From the NCBI GenBank assembly GCA_051880395.1, contig JBJENW010000368.1, forward strand, positions 1 to 34,005: DNA of 34,005 nucleotides, given 5' to 3'. Of the stretch, positions 1-7,481 are shown piece by piece (position 1 is the stretch's first letter; each line of letters starts with the position of its first letter). This stretch comes from JBJENW01 sp051880395 (GTDB taxonomy: Bacteria; Bacillota; Clostridia; Lachnospirales; Lachnospiraceae). Both the position numbers and the translations under genes were made by a program. The notes below the pieces were generated by a model. The model saw only the letters and a program-made list of their open reading frames with translations, searched no databases and was not told the origin of the DNA.

Positions 1-60
1 CTCCCCCGGTTGAGATATTTTTCGCGTCCCGCCGTTTTCAAAGAGTAGTGGGGCCAATAC
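1..60. repeat. Right-end fragment of a dispersed repeat also present near 19730-19775
   Basis: The first bases contain CCGGTTGAGAT, then TTTCG, and later AGTAGTGG. The same order appears at 19735-19774, where CCGGTTGAGATCTGTTTCG is followed by AGTAGTGG. There it forms the right arm and outer flank of a long palindrome. Here only the right end lies in the window, so the left arm would be upstream of base 1. No coding sequence is apparent in 1-171. The match was found by eye and the outer boundary is approximate. Confidence 0.5.
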
Positions 61-171
61 TGTTTCGGGTGGCCAACAAAGTCCCGTCCGCAACACTTAC
101 GCTCATATAAAACGTAAGTATAAAGAAAAAAGTAGAATTGTAATATTTTTTTGAAAAATAGAAAAAAATGC

Positions 172-200
172 TTGCAATTTCTGTTGGTCTGTTGTATAAT
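172..200 (+). promoter_or_regulatory. Sigma-A type promoter of tRNA-Lys
   Basis: TTGCAA (172-177) and TATAAT (195-200) are separated by exactly 17 bp and lie 30 bp before the mature tRNA 5' end. An A/T-rich tract precedes the -35 box and would act as an UP-like element. This is a close match to the vegetative consensus and the only good promoter upstream of the tRNA. Confidence 0.8.
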
Positions 201-230
201 ATATCTTGCGTTCAGCAAAGAATTGCATAT

Positions 231-303
231 GCGCCTTTAGCTCAGCTGGCAGAGCACCTGACTCTTAATCAGGGTGTCCAGGGTTCGAACCCCTGAAGGC
301 GCA
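231..303 (+). tRNA. tRNA-Lys (anticodon CUU)
   Basis: A full cloverleaf can be drawn. The acceptor stem GCGCCTT (231-237) pairs with AAGGCGC (296-302), followed by discriminator A303. The D-arm carries AGCTCAGCTGGCAGAGCA. The anticodon stem CCTGA/TCAGG encloses the loop CTCTTAA, giving anticodon CTT (Lys, AAG codons). The T-arm has GGTTCGAACCC. CCA is not encoded: the next bases are CGA, so the 3' end must be added by nucleotidyltransferase. The gene stands alone with its own promoter and terminator. Confidence 0.97.
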
Positions 304-308
304 CGAAG

Positions 309-352
309 AATACTGGTTTTGAGTGCAGAGAGCATCGGGGCCGGTATTTTTT
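309..352 (+). terminator. Terminator of tRNA-Lys
   Basis: AATACTGG (309-316) pairs with CCGGTATT (341-348) with one G-T pair, followed immediately by more T residues. A short inner hairpin (TGC/GCA) lies in the loop. Its place just after the tRNA suits an intrinsic terminator or 3' processing signal. Confidence 0.55.
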
Positions 353-378
353 ATACAAAAAAACAATTATGGTTCAAA

Positions 379-428
379 CAGGTGCAGCAGTTCGTGAAAA
401 GAGCGGCGAAGGCACCTGCATTTTTTTA
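379..428 (+). terminator. Second hairpin plus T-run downstream of tRNA-Lys
   Basis: CAGGTGC (379-385) pairs with GCACCTG (412-418), followed by CATTTTTTT. A further pair, GGTGGTC (438-444) with GACCACC (483-489), precedes CTTTTT. Between the tRNA and the convergent trmB gene there are therefore three hairpin/T-run units in 235 bases and no convincing gene. The stems are short for their long loops, so the individual calls are weak. Confidence 0.35.
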
Positions 429-538
429 CAAAAAAAGGGTGGTCGTAACAGAAACAGGCAATACGTGTGCGAATCTGCATGAGACCACCTCAAATCTTTT
501 TATATACTACTATTATATATGAAGAAAAAAGAAAAAAG

Positions 539-1186
539 TTACTTTTTCTTTCTCGAAAGTATCACTTTGTGAATCGGGTTCCCTTTGGAGGAAAACTTTT
601 CCTCGTACTCTGTCTGAATATTTCCTTCGTTTAGATCCGGATCATTGTGCAGATCATAGGTGCAGGCATCGATATGCCAGCCACAGTCTTTTGCCTCCTC
701 TAAAGAAAAATCAAATAAGCCGCGGTTATCGGTTTTAAATTCGATCGTTCCTTTGGAAGATAGTACCTGATCATAGCGCTGTAAAAATTGTCTGGAAGTC
801 AGACGACGTTTTGCATGGCGGTCTTTTGGCCATGGATCGGAAAAGTTTAAGTAAATTTTTTCAACTTCTTCCGGAGCAAAGTAATCCGGGAGATATTCGG
901 CATTGATGCATAAAAAGCGCAGATTGTCTAACGGTTCTTCTTCCATTTTTTGCAGCGCGCGTAAAAGAACACTTGCATAGCGCTCAATCCCGATAAAATT
1001 GATCTGTGGATTTTGACGTGCAAGTTCCATTAAAAACTGGCCTTTTCCCATGCCGATCTCTAAGTGCAGGGGCGCGTGTCTGTGAAAGCAGCGGTCCCAG
1101 TTGCTTTTGTATTCCACGGGATTTTGAATACAATAGGGGCTGTTTGCGATCGCTTCGTCTGCGCCTTTGATATTTCGTAATCTCAT
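539..1186 (-). CDS. trmB: tRNA (guanine-N7-)-methyltransferase
   Basis: TrmB uses S-adenosylmethionine to methylate N7 of G46 in the variable loop of many tRNAs. The 215-aa length is typical of bacterial TrmB. The SAM-binding loop LEIGMGKGQF is at residues 42-51, the acidic end of the next strand is in FIGIE, and the family signature NFSDPWPK followed by RHAKRRL is intact. The ATG at 1186 follows AAGGAATG. The gene is convergent with tRNA-Lys and divergent from the carboxypeptidase gene, so it is probably monocistronic. It appears complete, and the assignment is secure from the motifs. Confidence 0.95.
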   Translation of the reverse strand: MRLRNIKGADEAIANSPYCIQNPVEYKSNWDRCFHRHAPLHLEIGMGKGQFLMELARQNPQINFIGIERYASVLLRALQKMEEEPLDNLRFLCINAEYLPDYFAPEEVEKIYLNFSDPWPKDRHAKRRLTSRQFLQRYDQVLSSKGTIEFKTDNRGLFDFSLEEAKDCGWHIDACTYDLHNDPDLNEGNIQTEYEEKFSSKGNPIHKVILSRKKK

Positions 1187-1213
1187 AACTATTCATTCCT
1201 TTTAAAAATACAT

Positions 1214-1240
1214 TGACGGTTTCTTTACTATTTTACACTA
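1214..1240 (+). promoter_or_regulatory. Possible promoter for the carboxypeptidase gene
   Basis: TTGACG (1214-1219) is followed by TACACT (1235-1240). The 15-bp spacing is shorter than ideal. It lies in the 158-bp divergent region between trmB and the carboxypeptidase start at 1345, with a 100-base leader in which I see no riboswitch-like fold. Confidence 0.35.
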
Positions 1241-1344
1241 GTTATCGAAGAAAAAAAAGAGGTTTTCAAAGAAAATCTATTGCGAGAGTAGGAAGGAACG
1301 TTTATACTTAAAACGTACATTGAGAAATTTAGCTGGAGGATACC

Positions 1345-2724
1345 ATGAAGAAAAAAAGAAGTATATGCGTATTTTTGGCATTTTTTTATATGATCAGTAG
1401 TGTGATCTTGGCGTCGCCGATGCATGTGCAGGCGGCAGAATATTGGCCGGAGGGACCGCAGATTGGTTCGGAATCCGGGATTGTGATCGAGATGAATACG
1501 GGAACCGTTTTATATGAAAAAAATAGTGATGCACAGCATTTCCCGGCAAGTATCACAAAGATCATGACGGCACTTTTAGCAGTGGAACATGGAAAAATGG
1601 ATGATGTTGTAACATTTTCGCATGACTCTGTTTATAATACAGAGGGATCGGGAATTGCGCGTGATGTCGGCGAGGAGATGACGTTGGAGCAATGTCTGTA
1701 CGGTATGATGCTGGAGTCTTCGAATGAATGTGCGTATGCGATCGCAGAGCATATCGGCGGAAGTTTGGATAAATTTGTGAAGATGATGAATGAGGAAGCA
1801 AAAAAACTGGGTTGTAAAAATACCCATTTTAACAATCCGCATGGTCTGCCGGATGATGCGCATTACACATCAGCGCATGATATGGCGTTGATCGCAATGG
1901 AAGCGTATAAGAATGAGACATTTCGTATTATCTGTGGAACGAAAACCTATACGATTCCACCGACGAACAAGCATAAAAACGAGGAGACGTATCTGCAGAA
2001 TCACCACTGCATGTTATATCCACGTAAGACAGCGGAGTATTTATACGATTATTGTGTCGGCGGTAAGACAGGATACACCTCTGTGGCATTGTATACACTG
2101 GTGACGTATGCAAAAAAAGGGGACATGGACCTGGTCTGTGTGACGATGAAAACGCCGGACCCGTATGGGCATTATAAGGATACCAGAAGTCTGTTTGATT
2201 TTTGCTTTGACAATTTTCAGATGGTTGAGGTAGCGGAGCAGGCGCAGAAAAATACGAAAGAACAGACAGAGACGACGGGAATTTTAGGGAATGTAGAGAG
2301 CTTTGCAAAGATCGATCCAAATGCCAGAATTATTTTGCCAAAGACGGCAAATTTCAGTGATGCAAAGTCGAAAATTGATTATAAGACGGCGGATGACGAT
2401 ACGATCGCCACATTGTGCTATACGTATGCAAAGCACAATCTGGGAAAGGCAAATATTATCGTCTCGGACACAGAGAAAAACGGGTTTGAATTTCAAGAGC
2501 ATATCCGAAACGGAAAGATCATTTCGGAAAATGGAGCAAATGTGATCGAGATCAATCTGCGCAAGATCGGAAAGGTAGTTTTGATTGTTCTTGCGGTGCT
2601 TTTATTGATCTATATCTGGATTCGAATCTCTGGAAATATGAATTTTTTAAAGCACAAAGTGAAACGTAGAAAAAAAGGCAGTGACAATGTAAAAATATAT
2701 CGTTATGGAAAACGGCGCAAATAA
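1345..2724 (+). CDS. D-alanyl-D-alanine carboxypeptidase (penicillin-binding protein, peptidase S11)
   Basis: This is a DacA/DacF-type low-molecular-weight PBP that trims the terminal D-Ala from peptidoglycan stem peptides outside the membrane. All three active-site motifs are present: SITK at 69-72 (Ser69 nucleophile), SSN at 125-127 and KTG at 241-243. An N-terminal signal sequence covers about residues 5-31, with a likely cut after VQA. Near residues 410-429 there is a C-terminal transmembrane helix followed by a very basic cytoplasmic tail, rather than the amphipathic anchor of E. coli PBP5. ATG 1345 follows GGAGGA. It is 16 bp upstream of, and probably cotranscribed with, the decarboxylase gene. 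Of the S11 subgroups, the DacF/sporulation-type branch is possible but cannot be fixed from sequence alone. Confidence 0.93.
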   Translation: MKKKRSICVFLAFFYMISSVILASPMHVQAAEYWPEGPQIGSESGIVIEMNTGTVLYEKNSDAQHFPASITKIMTALLAVEHGKMDDVVTFSHDSVYNTEGSGIARDVGEEMTLEQCLYGMMLESSNECAYAIAEHIGGSLDKFVKMMNEEAKKLGCKNTHFNNPHGLPDDAHYTSAHDMALIAMEAYKNETFRIICGTKTYTIPPTNKHKNEETYLQNHHCMLYPRKTAEYLYDYCVGGKTGYTSVALYTLVTYAKKGDMDLVCVTMKTPDPYGHYKDTRSLFDFCFDNFQMVEVAEQAQKNTKEQTETTGILGNVESFAKIDPNARIILPKTANFSDAKSKIDYKTADDDTIATLCYTYAKHNLGKANIIVSDTEKNGFEFQEHIRNGKIISENGANVIEINLRKIGKVVLIVLAVLLLIYIWIRISGNMNFLKHKVKRRKKGSDNVKIYRYGKRRK

Positions 2725-2740
2725 AAAGAAAGGAAACAGG

Positions 2741-4204
2741 ATGTTGGAACACGAAGAGAAACAATGGTCTGATTTTTTGGATATCCGTCTAAAGCAGTAT
2801 GCAGATACAGATGTGTATCCGTTTCATATGCCGGGGCATAAAAGGCAGCCCCTGCCGGCGGTCAATCCGTATACTGTGGATATTACAGAAATAGAGGGGT
2901 TTGACAATCTGCATCATGCACAGGAAATTTTAGAGCAGGCGCAAATGCGTGCGGCAGAATTGTATCATTCAAAACAGACGTTTTATCTGGTCAATGGCAG
3001 CAGCTGCGGCATATTGGCAGCACTTTCGGGCGCGGTTTCTTTTGGAAAAAAAGTATTGTTTGCAAGAAATAGTCATAAGGCGGCATATCATGCCGTCTTT
3101 CTGCGTCATTTAGAGCCGGTGTATCTGTATCCGCCGGTAACAGACAGCGGCGTTCAGGGGGCGATTCTGCCTTCGCAGGTGGAGGCAGCATTGGAAGAAC
3201 AGCCGGATATCCAGGCGGTGTTTCTGACATCACCGACGTATGACGGAATGGTATCGGATATTCAAAGCATTGCCAGAATTGCACATGCGCACGGGATTCC
3301 CTTGATCGTGGATGAGGCACATGGTGCACATTTTGGATTTCATCCGGATTTTCCACAATCGGCGGTGCAGCTCGGGGCGGATCTGGTGATTCAGAGTGTA
3401 CACAAAACATTGCCTTCCTTTACGCAGACGGCATTGTTACATTTGAATTCAAAGCTGGTTCAAAAGGAGACCGTGCAGCAGTATCTGGGCATTTTTGAGA
3501 GCAGTTCGCCGTCGTATCTTTTGATGGGTGGAATCGAGCAGTGTATGCGTTTATTAAAGGAGAAAAAAGAAGAACTGTTTGCAGCATATGTCGAGAATCT
3601 GGAATGGTTTTATCAGAGCGTAAAAGATTTAAAACATTTACATGTTTTTCAAAAAGAGGAAGCCAGACAGCAGAAGGAAAAAGGGCAGTTGTATGATTGG
3701 GATTTTGGAAAAATTTTAATTTTTATCGGAGACAGCAGCAAAAACGGAGAACAGGTGTATGAGACACTGCTCGAAGAATTTCATCTGCAGATGGAGATGT
3801 GTACGGGCAGTTATGTGACCGCAATCACGAGTATCTGTGATACAAGAGAAGGATTCGTGCGGTTGTCGGATGCGTTACATCAGATCGATGCAGGTCTTAC
3901 TGCGTGCGAAAATCAGGTGCAACAGTCGTTTATACAAGAATTATATCGGCCAAGAGAACAGGTACTTCCACTTTATGAAGCGCAGGAGCAGAGTTTGAAT
4001 CGTCAGATCTCGTTGGAGCAGGCTGAGGGAGAAATTTCTGCTGAGTTTGTGTATCTGTATCCGCCGGGTATTCCACTTGTGACACCGGGAGAACGGATCG
4101 ATCGTTTTTTGGTGGATGGGATTTTGAAATGTAAAGAAATGGGACTTAAAGTGGAAGGGATGCAGGATCAGAGTGGGGAGCAAATTTGTGTGGTCTCCCG
4201 TTAA
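2741..4204 (+). CDS. Orn/Lys/Arg decarboxylase family PLP enzyme (fold type I)
   Basis: This is a pyridoxal-phosphate amino acid decarboxylase of the short Firmicute type (YaaO/SpeA-like, about 480 aa), expected to make cadaverine, agmatine or a related amine. The family entry motif PFHMPGHKR is at residues 27-35, DEAHGAH at 191-197 supplies the PLP-contacting Asp and His, and SVHKT places the Schiff-base lysine at K222. I chose ATG 2741 because AAAGAAAGGA lies just upstream. An earlier in-frame ATG at 2705 would overlap the previous gene and lacks a good site. In related Lachnospiraceae this gene is often followed directly by gmk-yaaR-holB-ricT (recalled, not checked). Here those genes lie 15.8 kb away. 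Substrate (Lys, Arg or Orn) cannot be decided from the motifs. Confidence 0.9.
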   Translation: MLEHEEKQWSDFLDIRLKQYADTDVYPFHMPGHKRQPLPAVNPYTVDITEIEGFDNLHHAQEILEQAQMRAAELYHSKQTFYLVNGSSCGILAALSGAVSFGKKVLFARNSHKAAYHAVFLRHLEPVYLYPPVTDSGVQGAILPSQVEAALEEQPDIQAVFLTSPTYDGMVSDIQSIARIAHAHGIPLIVDEAHGAHFGFHPDFPQSAVQLGADLVIQSVHKTLPSFTQTALLHLNSKLVQKETVQQYLGIFESSSPSYLLMGGIEQCMRLLKEKKEELFAAYVENLEWFYQSVKDLKHLHVFQKEEARQQKEKGQLYDWDFGKILIFIGDSSKNGEQVYETLLEEFHLQMEMCTGSYVTAITSICDTREGFVRLSDALHQIDAGLTACENQVQQSFIQELYRPREQVLPLYEAQEQSLNRQISLEQAEGEISAEFVYLYPPGIPLVTPGERIDRFLVDGILKCKEMGLKVEGMQDQSGEQICVVSR

Positions 4205-4227
4205 AAAAGAAAGTTAGAGATGAAGAA

Positions 4228-4267
4228 TCATTTTTGTATGAAAATAAATGTACAAAAATGGTTTTTT
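4228..4267 (+). terminator. Terminator after the decarboxylase gene
   Basis: TCATTTTTGTA (4228-4238) pairs with TACAAAAATGG (4251-4261), followed by TTTTTT. The stem is A/U-rich but long. It closes the carboxypeptidase/decarboxylase transcript at the left edge of the accessory block. Confidence 0.65.
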
Positions 4268-4281
4268 GCATGGAAGAAAAC

Positions 4282-4310
4282 TTGATAATTGGGTTGAAAC
4301 ATCATATAAT
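4282..4310 (+). promoter_or_regulatory. Promoter of the first DUF4143 ATPase gene
   Basis: TTGATA (4282-4287) and TATAAT (4305-4310) have 17-bp spacing. The predicted start of transcription falls at about 4317, inside the palindrome described next. This is a strong vegetative promoter for a gene whose family is usually of unknown function. Confidence 0.75.
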
Positions 4311-4315
4311 AAAAA

Positions 4316-4331
4316 TGTGATTTTAATCACA
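4316..4331. promoter_or_regulatory. Perfect TGTGA-N6-TCACA palindrome (Crp/Fnr-type operator) at the start site
   Basis: TGTGATTTTAATCACA is a perfect 7-2-7 inverted repeat matching the binding consensus of Crp/Fnr-family regulators. It begins 5 bp after the -10 box, where a bound protein would block transcription. That it is an operator is inference. A chance palindrome in A/T-rich DNA cannot be excluded, but exact agreement with TGTGA-N6-TCACA is notable. Confidence 0.5.
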
Positions 4332-4366
4332 AAATTATATATATTTATGTGATGAGGAGTGATCAT

Positions 4367-5704
4367 ATGGAAAGAAAAATACTAAAACGTCTGTTAAAAT
4401 GGAAGGAGTCACCTTACCGAAAGCCATTGATTTTAAAAGGGGTACGTCAAGTAGGAAAGACCTGGGTATTAAAAGAGTTTGGAAGACGTTATTATGAGAA
4501 CACCGCATATTTTAACTTTGATGAAAATATGGAATATAAACAATTTTTTGAAATGACAAAAGATGTGAATCGCATTTTACAAAATTTGATGTTGGCAAGT
4601 GGGCAGAAAATCGTACCGGAAAAGACACTGATCATATTTGATGAGGTACAGGATTGTCCCAATGTCATCAATTCTATGAAGTATTTTTGTGAAAATGCGC
4701 CACAATATCATATTGCCTGTGCGGGATCATTGCTTGGGATTGCGCTTGCAAAACCATCCTCCTTTCCGGTTGGAAAGGTAAATTTTATGCAGATCGATCC
4801 GATGAATTTTCAAGAGTTTTTGTTGGCAAATGGAGACGAAAATCTGGTGGAATATCTCGAACAGTTAGATACGATTGAGCCTATACCGGACGCTTTTTTT
4901 TATCCACTTTATGAAAAACTGAAGATGTATTATGTCACTGGTGGTATGCCGGAATCTGTGCTGATGTGGACAGAAGCCAGAGATGTGGATGCCATGCAGG
5001 AAGCACTCGGTGGAATCATCGGTTCGTATGAACGAGATTTTGCAAAGCATCCGGATGTTCATGAATTTCCGAAAATATCTATGATCTGGAAATCTATTCC
5101 GTCTCAGTTAGCGAGGGAGAACAAGAAATTTCTTTATAAGGTAGTGAAGGAGGGCGCTAGAGCTCGCGAATATGAAGATGCATTGCAATGGCTGGTGGAT
5201 GCACGTCTGGTTCATAAAGTTTATCGCAGCAGTGCACCGGGACTGCCAATGTCGGCGTATGATGATTTGTCTGCATTTAAAATTTATCTTGTAGATGTAG
5301 GGATTTTGCGCCGTTTGGCACAGCTTTCGCCGACTGCATTTGGAGAGGGAAATCGTCTCTTTACAGAGTTTAAAGGTGCGTTGACAGAAAATTATGTATT
5401 ACAGGAATTGCTTACTCAATTTGAGGTTATGCCAAGGTATTGGAGTCAGAGTAATCCTCCTTATGAGGTGGATTTTCTTATTCAGAGAGAGAATGACATT
5501 TTTCCGGTAGAGGTAAAGGCGGAAGATAACATAACAGGCAAGAGTCTTCGAAAATTCAAAGAATTGTTTCAGGATCAGGTGAAACTTCGTGTACGCTTTT
5601 CGTTGAACAATTTGAAATTAGATGGAGATGTACTGAATATACCGTTATTTCTCGCAGACCAAACAGATCGATTAATAGGGATGGCGCTGGATGCGGTTTC
5701 TTAA
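4367..5704 (+). CDS. AAA_14 / DUF4143 family ATPase (first copy)
   Basis: A 445-aa protein of the large ATP-binding family with an N-terminal AAA_14 domain and a C-terminal DUF4143 domain. The P-loop is GVRQVGKT at residues 25-32, Walker B TLIIFDE at 87-93, with a sensor-like CAGSLLG after it. The C-terminal part has the PD-(D/E)XK-like arrangement EVDFLIQ ... FPVEVK, resembling a nuclease core. The cellular role of the family is unknown; links to defence or toxin-antitoxin-like behaviour have been suggested but are unproven. ATG 4367 was chosen over GTG 4349 because GAGGAG (4354-4359) lies 7 bp upstream of it. It is a single-gene unit with its own promoter. A divergent paralogue with the same architecture is at 18117. 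Confidence 0.9.
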   Translation: MERKILKRLLKWKESPYRKPLILKGVRQVGKTWVLKEFGRRYYENTAYFNFDENMEYKQFFEMTKDVNRILQNLMLASGQKIVPEKTLIIFDEVQDCPNVINSMKYFCENAPQYHIACAGSLLGIALAKPSSFPVGKVNFMQIDPMNFQEFLLANGDENLVEYLEQLDTIEPIPDAFFYPLYEKLKMYYVTGGMPESVLMWTEARDVDAMQEALGGIIGSYERDFAKHPDVHEFPKISMIWKSIPSQLARENKKFLYKVVKEGARAREYEDALQWLVDARLVHKVYRSSAPGLPMSAYDDLSAFKIYLVDVGILRRLAQLSPTAFGEGNRLFTEFKGALTENYVLQELLTQFEVMPRYWSQSNPPYEVDFLIQRENDIFPVEVKAEDNITGKSLRKFKELFQDQVKLRVRFSLNNLKLDGDVLNIPLFLADQTDRLIGMALDAVS

Positions 5705-5712
5705 AGGGCAAG

Positions 5713-5776
5713 AACCGCATCGAGCAGCTGTTTGGCCTGTTTCAGATTCTACGGTAATGCGGTCTTTGATTTTTTG
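5713..5776 (+). terminator. Possible terminator between the ATPase and the acyltransferase
   Basis: ACCGCAT (5714-5720) pairs with ATGCGGT (5757-5763), followed by CTTTGATTTTTTG. The loop is long (36 bases), so the call is moderate. The site separates two convergent genes and could serve either strand poorly or the plus strand well. Confidence 0.4.
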
Positions 5777-6889
5777 TTATTCTGTAAAAAAAAGAGGTTT
5801 TATTTTTGGAGTGATCTTTGGCTGCATTTTACGGATCCATTCAGATAAACCATAAATGACAGTCGATGTCACCAAAACTAAAACGGCATAGATCAACAGA
5901 TTTTGGCGATAGGTCGTGTCACAAAATAGTTTTGGCATTTGGCTGCACCAATAGCGGTGTCCAAGAAACATAGAAAAGCTGAACTTGCCAAGCCAGGAAA
6001 AAATCGAATGAGCAAACAGATCAGAGATCACACTCTGCTGGCTGAACGTAATGGTAATGCTGATCGCAACCGCAAACAACATCGCAAAATCTAGTTTCGA
6101 ACCACCGTGGTGAAAGCAGAAAATCAGCATAAACAGATACCCACCGAGTTCAATGATTGCAAGAAGTACTTTGGAAAATGTGGTCAAATGTACTTGTTTG
6201 AGATGCTCACAAGCCAGAAAACATACACAGCCAAGGCATAATTCGGCAATGGCGCGAGGAAATCCCTTATAACAAAAACCCAGCCAGTCACTTGGTCCAT
6301 GCAGATTTCCATAAGACGCACAGAGATATCCCAAAAGAAAGATACTGATTCCTGGTGCAAGGACATTTAAAAATAGTTCTCGGTTCTTTAAAAGAAGCGG
6401 AACTAAAAGCAGCATCGCGAGCAGCATTGCGGAAATATACCAAGTAACTGTATTGGCACGAAAATCGGATAAACCGCTGAATTGTAAGAAGAATAGTTCC
6501 CACATACCCGTCAGAAAATCTTTAATGATCTGTACGAATGTCAGATCTGTTTTTTTGAGATGCATCACGATAAAACCGATGCCCCATGCAATTGCAAGTT
6601 CCGGAAACATGCCTTTCATTTTGTGAAACAAAAAAAGACGTGTGTTGGTTCCGATTGAATCATTATTTTCGGTATATTTTTTTGCGGAGGCAGCCATTAA
6701 AAATCCGGACACCACAAAGAAAAATTCGACAGCAATGGCGCCACCCATAAATGGTCCGTGTTTACGATCCCCTACATTTTCAGAAAAATGAAAAATAATG
6801 ATCACAACAGAAAAAATAAATTTCCAGAAGTCGATTCCACCGTTTCGCCTGCGCGGCATAGCGGCGGTTTGGATGTTTGATGTTTGCAT
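5777..6889 (-). CDS. Acyltransferase 3 family integral membrane protein
   Basis: A 370-aa polytopic protein of the acyltransferase 3 (OatA/NodX/WecH) family, which moves acyl groups, often acetyl, from the cytoplasmic side onto cell-surface carbohydrates. The N-terminal signature is clear: GIDFWKFIFSVVIIIFHF (the histidine of the first helix) and later AVEFFFVVSGFLMA. About ten hydrophobic helices follow, and the end is short and basic without an SGNH domain. ATG 6889 follows AAAGGAGG at ideal spacing. Just upstream lies an A/T palindrome, AAAATAAAA (6919-6927) with TTTTATTTT (6932-6940). No glycan genes surround it, so the acceptor cannot be inferred. Confidence 0.88.
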   Translation of the reverse strand: MQTSNIQTAAMPRRRNGGIDFWKFIFSVVIIIFHFSENVGDRKHGPFMGGAIAVEFFFVVSGFLMAASAKKYTENNDSIGTNTRLFLFHKMKGMFPELAIAWGIGFIVMHLKKTDLTFVQIIKDFLTGMWELFFLQFSGLSDFRANTVTWYISAMLLAMLLLVPLLLKNRELFLNVLAPGISIFLLGYLCASYGNLHGPSDWLGFCYKGFPRAIAELCLGCVCFLACEHLKQVHLTTFSKVLLAIIELGGYLFMLIFCFHHGGSKLDFAMLFAVAISITITFSQQSVISDLFAHSIFSWLGKFSFSMFLGHRYWCSQMPKLFCDTTYRQNLLIYAVLVLVTSTVIYGLSEWIRKMQPKITPKIKPLFFTE

Positions 6890-7010
6890 ATATCCTCCTT
6901 TGTATAAAACAACCTTTTAAAATAAAAACAGTTTTATTTTAGCAACTTTTACCAGTTTGTACAAGAAGAAACCCAAAAAGTATAAGGAAATCGTTAGCAG
7001 CAGTTTTCTC

Positions 7011-7039
7011 TTGTGTAACAACCACTTTTGTATTATAAT
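7011..7039 (+). promoter_or_regulatory. Promoter of the GntR operon
   Basis: TTGTGT (7011-7016) and TATAAT (7034-7039) are 17 bp apart. The -10 box lies in the centre of the palindrome at 7019-7059, so a protein bound there would exclude RNA polymerase. Confidence 0.6.
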
Positions 7040-7059
7040 TAGTAATACAAAAGTGGTTG
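7019..7059. promoter_or_regulatory. Perfect 17-bp-arm palindrome, probable GntR (YtrA-type) operator
   Basis: The left arm CAACCACTTTTGTATTA (7019-7035) and right arm TAATACAAAAGTGGTTG (7043-7059) are exact reverse complements around a 7-base spacer. YtrA-subfamily regulators commonly bind long palindromes next to their own gene. The right arm is followed by a T-run, so the same element could also fold as a plus-strand RNA hairpin and terminator. The distance to the GntR start codon is 26 bp. Autoregulation is inference. Confidence 0.7.
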
Positions 7060-7085
7060 TTTTTTTGGGGAAAGGAAGGATGGCA

Positions 7086-7466
7086 ATGATACTTGCACTC
7101 GATCCGATGAGTGAGATGCCGATCTATCTGCAGATCAGAAATCAGATTGTGATCGGAATCGCAAAAGGAGAGTTGGAAGCGGGAGAGCGTCTGCCGACTG
7201 TCCGGCAGCTGGCCGCTGATACGGGCGTGAATACGATGACGGTCAATAAGGCGTATCAGATGTTGAAACAGGAGGGCTATATCGAGACGGACGGACGAAG
7301 GGGCGCAAAGGTTTGCGAGACGCATCCCATCGATCCGGCATTTCGAGAAGAGGTAAAAGAAAAATTGGAACTGCTCAGTGCAGAATCGGTGTTGCATGGG
7401 ATGAAAAAAGAAGAGTTTCTTTCCATTTGCGAAGAAATGTACAAAAAGATGCTTGTGGAAGAATAG
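7086..7466 (+). CDS. GntR family transcriptional regulator, YtrA subfamily
   Basis: A 126-aa regulator. The N-terminal winged helix begins with PIYLQIRNQIV, carries GERLPTVRQLAADTGVN and ends with GYIETDGRRGAKV. The short C-terminal helical tail, in place of a ligand-binding domain, is the mark of the YtrA subfamily, whose members usually control a nearby ABC transporter or membrane protein operon. I chose ATG 7086 because AAAGGAAGG (7071-7079) is well spaced from it. ATG 7080 is too close, and an upstream extension to 6957 would run through the promoter and operator. It is followed after 15 bp by the DUF5808 protein gene. Confidence 0.9.
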   Translation: MILALDPMSEMPIYLQIRNQIVIGIAKGELEAGERLPTVRQLAADTGVNTMTVNKAYQMLKQEGYIETDGRRGAKVCETHPIDPAFREEVKEKLELLSAESVLHGMKKEEFLSICEEMYKKMLVEE

Positions 7467-7481
7467 AGAGGAGCGAAAGGT

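Noticed and set aside
274..522. 82-aa plus-strand frame overlapping tRNA-Lys
   Set aside because: It starts inside the tRNA and reads through hairpin terminators; composition is not protein-like and no ribosome binding site is present.
1928..2320. 130-aa minus-strand frame opposite the carboxypeptidase gene
   Set aside because: Shadow of a gene whose catalytic motifs are intact; low-complexity Ser/Pro/His-rich product.
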